Assembly: GCA_022013085.1 (NCBI GenBank)
Contig: JAKLQX010000059.1
Location: forward strand, 1-42,368
Length of the DNA stretch: 42,368 bases
Origin: Candidatus Omnitrophota bacterium
Lineage (GTDB): Bacteria; Omnitrophota; Gorgyraeia; Gygaellales; Profunditerraquicolaceae
Reading direction: 5' to 3'
Positions 39,714 through 42,368 of the stretch are shown here, one piece after another. Below the pieces are notes generated by a model. It ran no database searches. It saw only the letters and a program-made list of their open reading frames with translations, and was not told where the DNA came from. Both the position numbers and the translations under genes were made by a program. Each line of letters begins with the position of its first letter. The first letter of the stretch is position 1.

Positions 39714-39878
39714 TTGTCACAGGTTGAAGTCAAAAAAGACGAGTCTTTTGAATCTGCTTTGCGCCGTTTTAAGAGGAAGATTGAGCAGGAAGGGATCTTG
39801 CGGGAAGTGCGCGATCGCAAGCATTATGAAAAGCCCAGCGAACGCAAAAGAAAAAAAGCTAAGAGTACTAGAAAATAA
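39714..39878 (+). CDS. rpsU: 30S ribosomal protein S21
   Basis: S21 is a small basic protein near the 16S 3' end that aids mRNA recruitment. The 54-aa product ([20 protein letters not shown] then [19 protein letters not shown]) matches the family, ending in a Lys/Arg-rich tail. It starts with TTG at 39714, nine bases after SD AAGGAG. An overlapping open frame from 39724 has no family match and is discarded. Confidence 0.93.
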   Translation: MSQVEVKKDESFESALRRFKRKIEQEGILREVRDRKHYEKPSERKRKKAKSTRK

Positions 39879-39904
39879 GTATGGCTCTAGCAATTTCTAC
39901 TTAA

Positions 39905-40726
39905 ATGAAGCAGCCTAATGAACGTAGGCCTTGCGTAGCGGGTCAGTTTTATCCCGCGGTGGCTGAAGAGCTAAATAAAATGATCGCTTCTTTTGTAGAT
40001 CGCTCTGTACAAAAGCAGGATGTAATAGGTTGTGTTTTGCCGCATGCCGGATATATTTATTCCGGGCGCGTAGCTGCTCAGACTATTGCAAGCGTAAATA
40101 TTAAAGATACTATTGTTCTCCTGGGCCCGAATCATACGGGCCAGGGGCAAACTTTTAGCATTAACTCTAGCGGGTATTGGCAGACTCCTTTGGGTAATGT
40201 AGAGGTTAACAGCGATTTGGCAGGTTTATTTTTAAGTAAGTCTAAATATTTAAAAGATGATTGTTTGGCGCATCAAGATGAGCATTCCTTAGAAGTACAG
40301 TTGCCCTTATTGCAGTATTTTAGAAAAGATTTTAAGATTGTTCCCATAGCTATCAAAAGCCAAGATTTAAGTGAGCTTAAAAGTTTCGCTCAAGAGTTGG
40401 CTGGCGTAATAGTCGAGAATGGCTTAAGCGATTCAGTCATGTTTATCGCTAGCTCAGATATGACGCATTATGCGCCGCAAAAGATCGCAGAAAAGAATGA
40501 TGCGTTAGCGATAAATGAGATAGTTGCTTTAAATGAAAATAAATTAGAAGAGGCAGTTAAGCAGTTTTCTATTTCTATGTGCGGGTTTGCGCCGATTGCG
40601 GTTTTAATAAAATCCGCTAAATTATTAGGTGCGAAAAAAGGCAGGTTAATAAAATATCAAACCAGCGGTGAGGCAAGTGGAGACAACAGGAGCGTTGTTG
40701 GCTACGCCGGAATTACAATCTATTAA
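39905..40726 (+). CDS. amrB: AmmeMemoRadiSam system protein B (Memo-like)
   Basis: A 273-aa Memo-family protein related to class III ring-opening dioxygenases. Blocks are RRPCVAGQFYPAVAEELNKM, CVLPHAGYIYSGRVAAQTIA, VLLGPNHTGQG, DEHSLEVQLPLLQYF, ASSDMTHYAP and GEASGDNRSVVGYAGI. The family occurs with AMMECR1 and radical SAM proteins in an uncharacterised system, but neither partner is in this window. The start MKQPNERRPC has no strong SD. Confidence 0.9.
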   Translation: MKQPNERRPCVAGQFYPAVAEELNKMIASFVDRSVQKQDVIGCVLPHAGYIYSGRVAAQTIASVNIKDTIVLLGPNHTGQGQTFSINSSGYWQTPLGNVEVNSDLAGLFLSKSKYLKDDCLAHQDEHSLEVQLPLLQYFRKDFKIVPIAIKSQDLSELKSFAQELAGVIVENGLSDSVMFIASSDMTHYAPQKIAEKNDALAINEIVALNENKLEEAVKQFSISMCGFAPIAVLIKSAKLLGAKKGRLIKYQTSGEASGDNRSVVGYAGITIY

Positions 40727-40729
40727 ACC

Positions 40730-41071
40730 ATGGATGAGACGGTAAAAAAAGTTGATGAGAGTTGGAAGCAGAATGTAGAAAAGGAAAAAGCCAAATCAAA
40801 ATCTGAATTTGTTCCCCCGGTTGCCGATTTTAAATTTTTTATCACCACGCTTGCCTTACAAGCATCTATTGCCCTTGGGCATATGGCTAATCCGGCAACT
40901 GAAAAGGTGGAAGAGGATTTGACTCAAGCGAAATTTCTTATTGATACATTAGGTATGTTACAAGAAAAAACTAAGAATAATTTGATTAAGGAAGAAACTG
41001 AGCTTCTTGAGAATTTGCTTTATGAATTAAGGACGGCTTATTTGGCAAAAGGTAAGGGGGAGGTAAAATGA
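40730..41071 (+). CDS. DUF1844 protein
   Basis: A 113-aa protein with an N-terminal charged segment and the conserved block DFKFFITTLALQASIALGHM ANPAT, followed by AKFLIDTLGMLQEKTKNNL. This is typical of DUF1844 proteins, whose function is unknown and which often sit near translation or housekeeping genes. It overlaps the next gene (ATGA). Confidence 0.82.
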   Translation: MDETVKKVDESWKQNVEKEKAKSKSEFVPPVADFKFFITTLALQASIALGHMANPATEKVEEDLTQAKFLIDTLGMLQEKTKNNLIKEETELLENLLYELRTAYLAKGKGEVK

Positions 41072-41223
41072 TTGATAAGGAATTGCTTGATATATTAGCC
41101 TGCCCTGCGTGCAAAGGCGATGTAGAACTTAAGGACAATAAGATTGTTTGTAAGAAATGTGCTAAAAAATATCCTGTGCGTGAAGGTATCCCGGTAATGT
41201 TAATTGACGAGGCCGAATGTTAA
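41068..41223 (+). CDS. Trm112-like zinc-ribbon protein (UPF0434/YcaR type)
   Basis: A 51-aa protein with [20 protein letters not shown] and a second pair [20 protein letters not shown], ending in DEAEC. The CPAC...CKKC cysteines form a zinc ribbon, and the length is normal. Bacterial homologues are small accessory proteins of uncertain partner; Trm112 in eukaryotes and archaea activates methyltransferases. Both ends overlap neighbours (ATGA upstream; seven bases with aroQ). Confidence 0.88.
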   Translation: MIDKELLDILACPACKGDVELKDNKIVCKKCAKKYPVREGIPVMLIDEAEC

Positions 41224-41660
41224 AGATATTAATTATTCACGGCCCGAATCTAAATCTTTTAGGAACCCGCGAGCCGGGAATCTATGGTGTGGTGACTTTA
41301 GCTAAGATTAATCAGATGCTTAAAAGCCAAGCCAAGAAAAGTAAAACCCGCCTAGTTATTAAACAATCTAATCATGAAGGAGAGATTGTAGATTTTATTG
41401 GTGAGGCTGGAAAGAATAAATTTCAAGGTATTTTGATTAATCCCGCAGCTTATACTCATACTAGTGTGGCTGTACGCGATGCCGTAGCTGCCTGCGGCTT
41501 GCCTGTGGTAGAAGTGCATCTTTCCAATATCTATTCCCGCGAAGAGTTCAGGCATAAATCACTGATTAGCCCGGTTGCTAGAGGCACAATCTTAGGGTTT
41601 GGCGCGCAAAGCTATCTTCTTGGCCTGGCTGCCATTTGCGATTTAATCGAATCGAAATGA
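41217..41660 (+). CDS. aroQ: Type II 3-dehydroquinate dehydratase
   Basis: Shikimate-pathway enzyme that removes water from 3-dehydroquinate. The 147-aa protein has the type II signature [20 protein letters not shown], where the catalytic Tyr sits, then [32 protein letters not shown] and [20 protein letters not shown]. The start overlaps the Trm112-like gene and the stop overlaps the peptidase gene. Confidence 0.96.
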   Translation: MLKILIIHGPNLNLLGTREPGIYGVVTLAKINQMLKSQAKKSKTRLVIKQSNHEGEIVDFIGEAGKNKFQGILINPAAYTHTSVAVRDAVAACGLPVVEVHLSNIYSREEFRHKSLISPVARGTILGFGAQSYLLGLAAICDLIESK

Positions 41661-42368
41661 ACTCTCGCCTAAAGAGCGTATATTCCCAGTTAAAGCAAAG
41701 AGGCCTTGATGCTTTGTTGGTATCTTTACCGGCAAATATCTCCTATCTTGTTGAATCTTTAAGCCGGGATTCTTATCTGCTTGTTTCTGAAAAAGAAAAT
41801 ATTTATTTTACTGATTCCCGCTATGTGGAAGAGGCGAATAGCTTTCTTAAAAATAATGCTCAGCTTAAAGAATGCAATGGATCTGTATTCAAACGTATTG
41901 CTGAGGCGGTTATTGATTTAGGGTTAAAAAAGCTGGGTATTGAAGAAAGATATTTACCATTTGCCGAATTTAATAAGATTAAAGAGCATGCAAAGGGAAA
42001 TTTTGGTTTAATTCCTACGCACAGCATTATTGAAGATAAGAGGCAGGTTAAAGACGCTGGGGAGATAGCTAAAATTAGAAAAGCAACCCAGATCACTGCT
42101 TTAGCTTTAGAATATATACAGAAGTTTCTTGTTCCCGGGGTAAAAGAGATAGAGATAGCCGCGGAAGTTGAGCGTTTTATTCGCTATCATGAGGCTCGCG
42201 CTTCTGCTTTTGATATAATTGTAGCTTCTGGGCATAATTCTAGCCAGCCGCATCACCTATCTGGCGCAAGAAAACTGCAAGATCATGAGCCAGTGCTTAT
42301 TGATTTGGGGGTTGATTACCAGGGGTACAAATCCGACTTGACAAGGGTTTTCTTTTTGGGTAAAATAA
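41657..42368 (+). CDS. Xaa-Pro aminopeptidase family protein, 3'-truncated
   Basis: An M24B metallopeptidase cleaving X-Pro bonds. The first 237 codons are present: a creatinase N-terminal domain ([30 protein letters not shown]) and the start of the pita-bread domain ([19 protein letters not shown]). [20 protein letters not shown] carries the two metal-binding Asp residues. The His and Glu ligands lie past the window edge. The ATG overlaps the aroQ stop. It often neighbours aroQ and efp in bacteria. Confidence 0.9.
   Translation, partial: MNSRLKSVYSQLKQRGLDALLVSLPANISYLVESLSRDSYLLVSEKENIYFTDSRYVEEANSFLKNNAQLKECNGSVFKRIAEAVIDLGLKKLGIEERYLPFAEFNKIKEHAKGNFGLIPTHSIIEDKRQVKDAGEIAKIRKATQITALALEYIQKFLVPGVKEIEIAAEVERFIRYHEARASAFDIIVASGHNSSQPHHLSGARKLQDHEPVLIDLGVDYQGYKSDLTRVFFLGKI

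Noticed and set aside
39724-39918. Open frame overlapping rpsU
   Set aside because: The S21 frame starting at TTG 39714 has a promoter, SD and a full family match. The overlapping frame is a shadow.

Overview
This looks like one contiguous piece of a low-to-moderate GC diderm bacterial chromosome. A TonB-dependent receptor, a TonB protein and an LpxL/HtrB-like acyltransferase imply an outer membrane. The spc operon lacks rpmD (L30), and several ribosomal proteins carry Lys-rich extensions. These traits fit an uncultivated PVC-type lineage such as Omnitrophota, but that placement is an impression rather than a demonstrated assignment.

Layout. (1) 1-11709: the S10/spc/alpha ribosomal block, from a 5'-truncated rplP through rpmC-rpsQ-rplN-rplX-rplE-rpsN-rpsH-rplF-rplR-rpsE-rplO-secY-adk-map-infA-rpmJ-rpsM-rpsK-rpsD-rpoA-rplQ. 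(2) 11727-19447: central carbon genes: an aspartate-type aminotransferase, a LeuC/LeuD-type hydratase pair split by a PilT ATPase gene, NAD-type isocitrate dehydrogenase, malate dehydrogenase, dihydrolipoamide dehydrogenase and a free-standing lipoyl-domain protein. (3) 19529-24352: a GAF/HD-GYP signalling protein, envelope lipid/glycosyl genes, a small membrane protein and a CobA/BtuR adenosyltransferase. (4) 24365-36282: a roughly 12 kb operon for the late steps of cobalamin assembly and for uptake. It starts with a promoter, a cobalamin riboswitch and an intrinsic terminator, followed by cobC, cobU, a small peptide gene plus radical SAM/SPASM enzyme, cobT, cobS, cobD, cobQ, cbiB, a Dph6-like ATPase and btuF-btuC-btuD. 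(5) 36388-39663: a second cobalamin riboswitch, btuB, a secreted DUF4430-like protein and a TonB-family gene. (6) 39714-42368: rpsU, an AmmeMemoRadiSam B/Memo protein, a DUF1844 protein, a Trm112-like protein, aroQ and a 3'-truncated Xaa-Pro peptidase.

The most unusual content lies between the genes. At least three unrelated families of structured repeats sit at operon junctions. Family I (five copies: before rpmC, rplR, rplO, rpmJ and cbiB) has 12-15 bp complementary arms. Its right arm supplies both the Shine-Dalgarno-like sequence and the GTG start of the next gene. Its left arm directly follows an ATGA(A/G) at the end of the previous gene. In all five copies that upstream ATG is in frame with the TGA overlapping the downstream GTG, giving small coupling ORFs (uninterrupted in three). 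The flanks look like duplicated start-codon sequence, so the element may insert into start codons and rebuild them. Most copies also hold a second, imperfect right arm in the loop, which allows two mutually exclusive folds. Family II (three loci) is built from tandem large-plus-small hairpin units with compensatory changes and ends at a Shine-Dalgarno. Family III (two copies, before infA and rpsM) has conserved stems and interchangeable apical hairpins. I do not recognise any of the three.

A second point of interest is a putative RiPP pair (53-residue peptide plus radical SAM/SPASM protein) inside the cobalamin operon. It resembles what I recall being named CbpA/CbpB.
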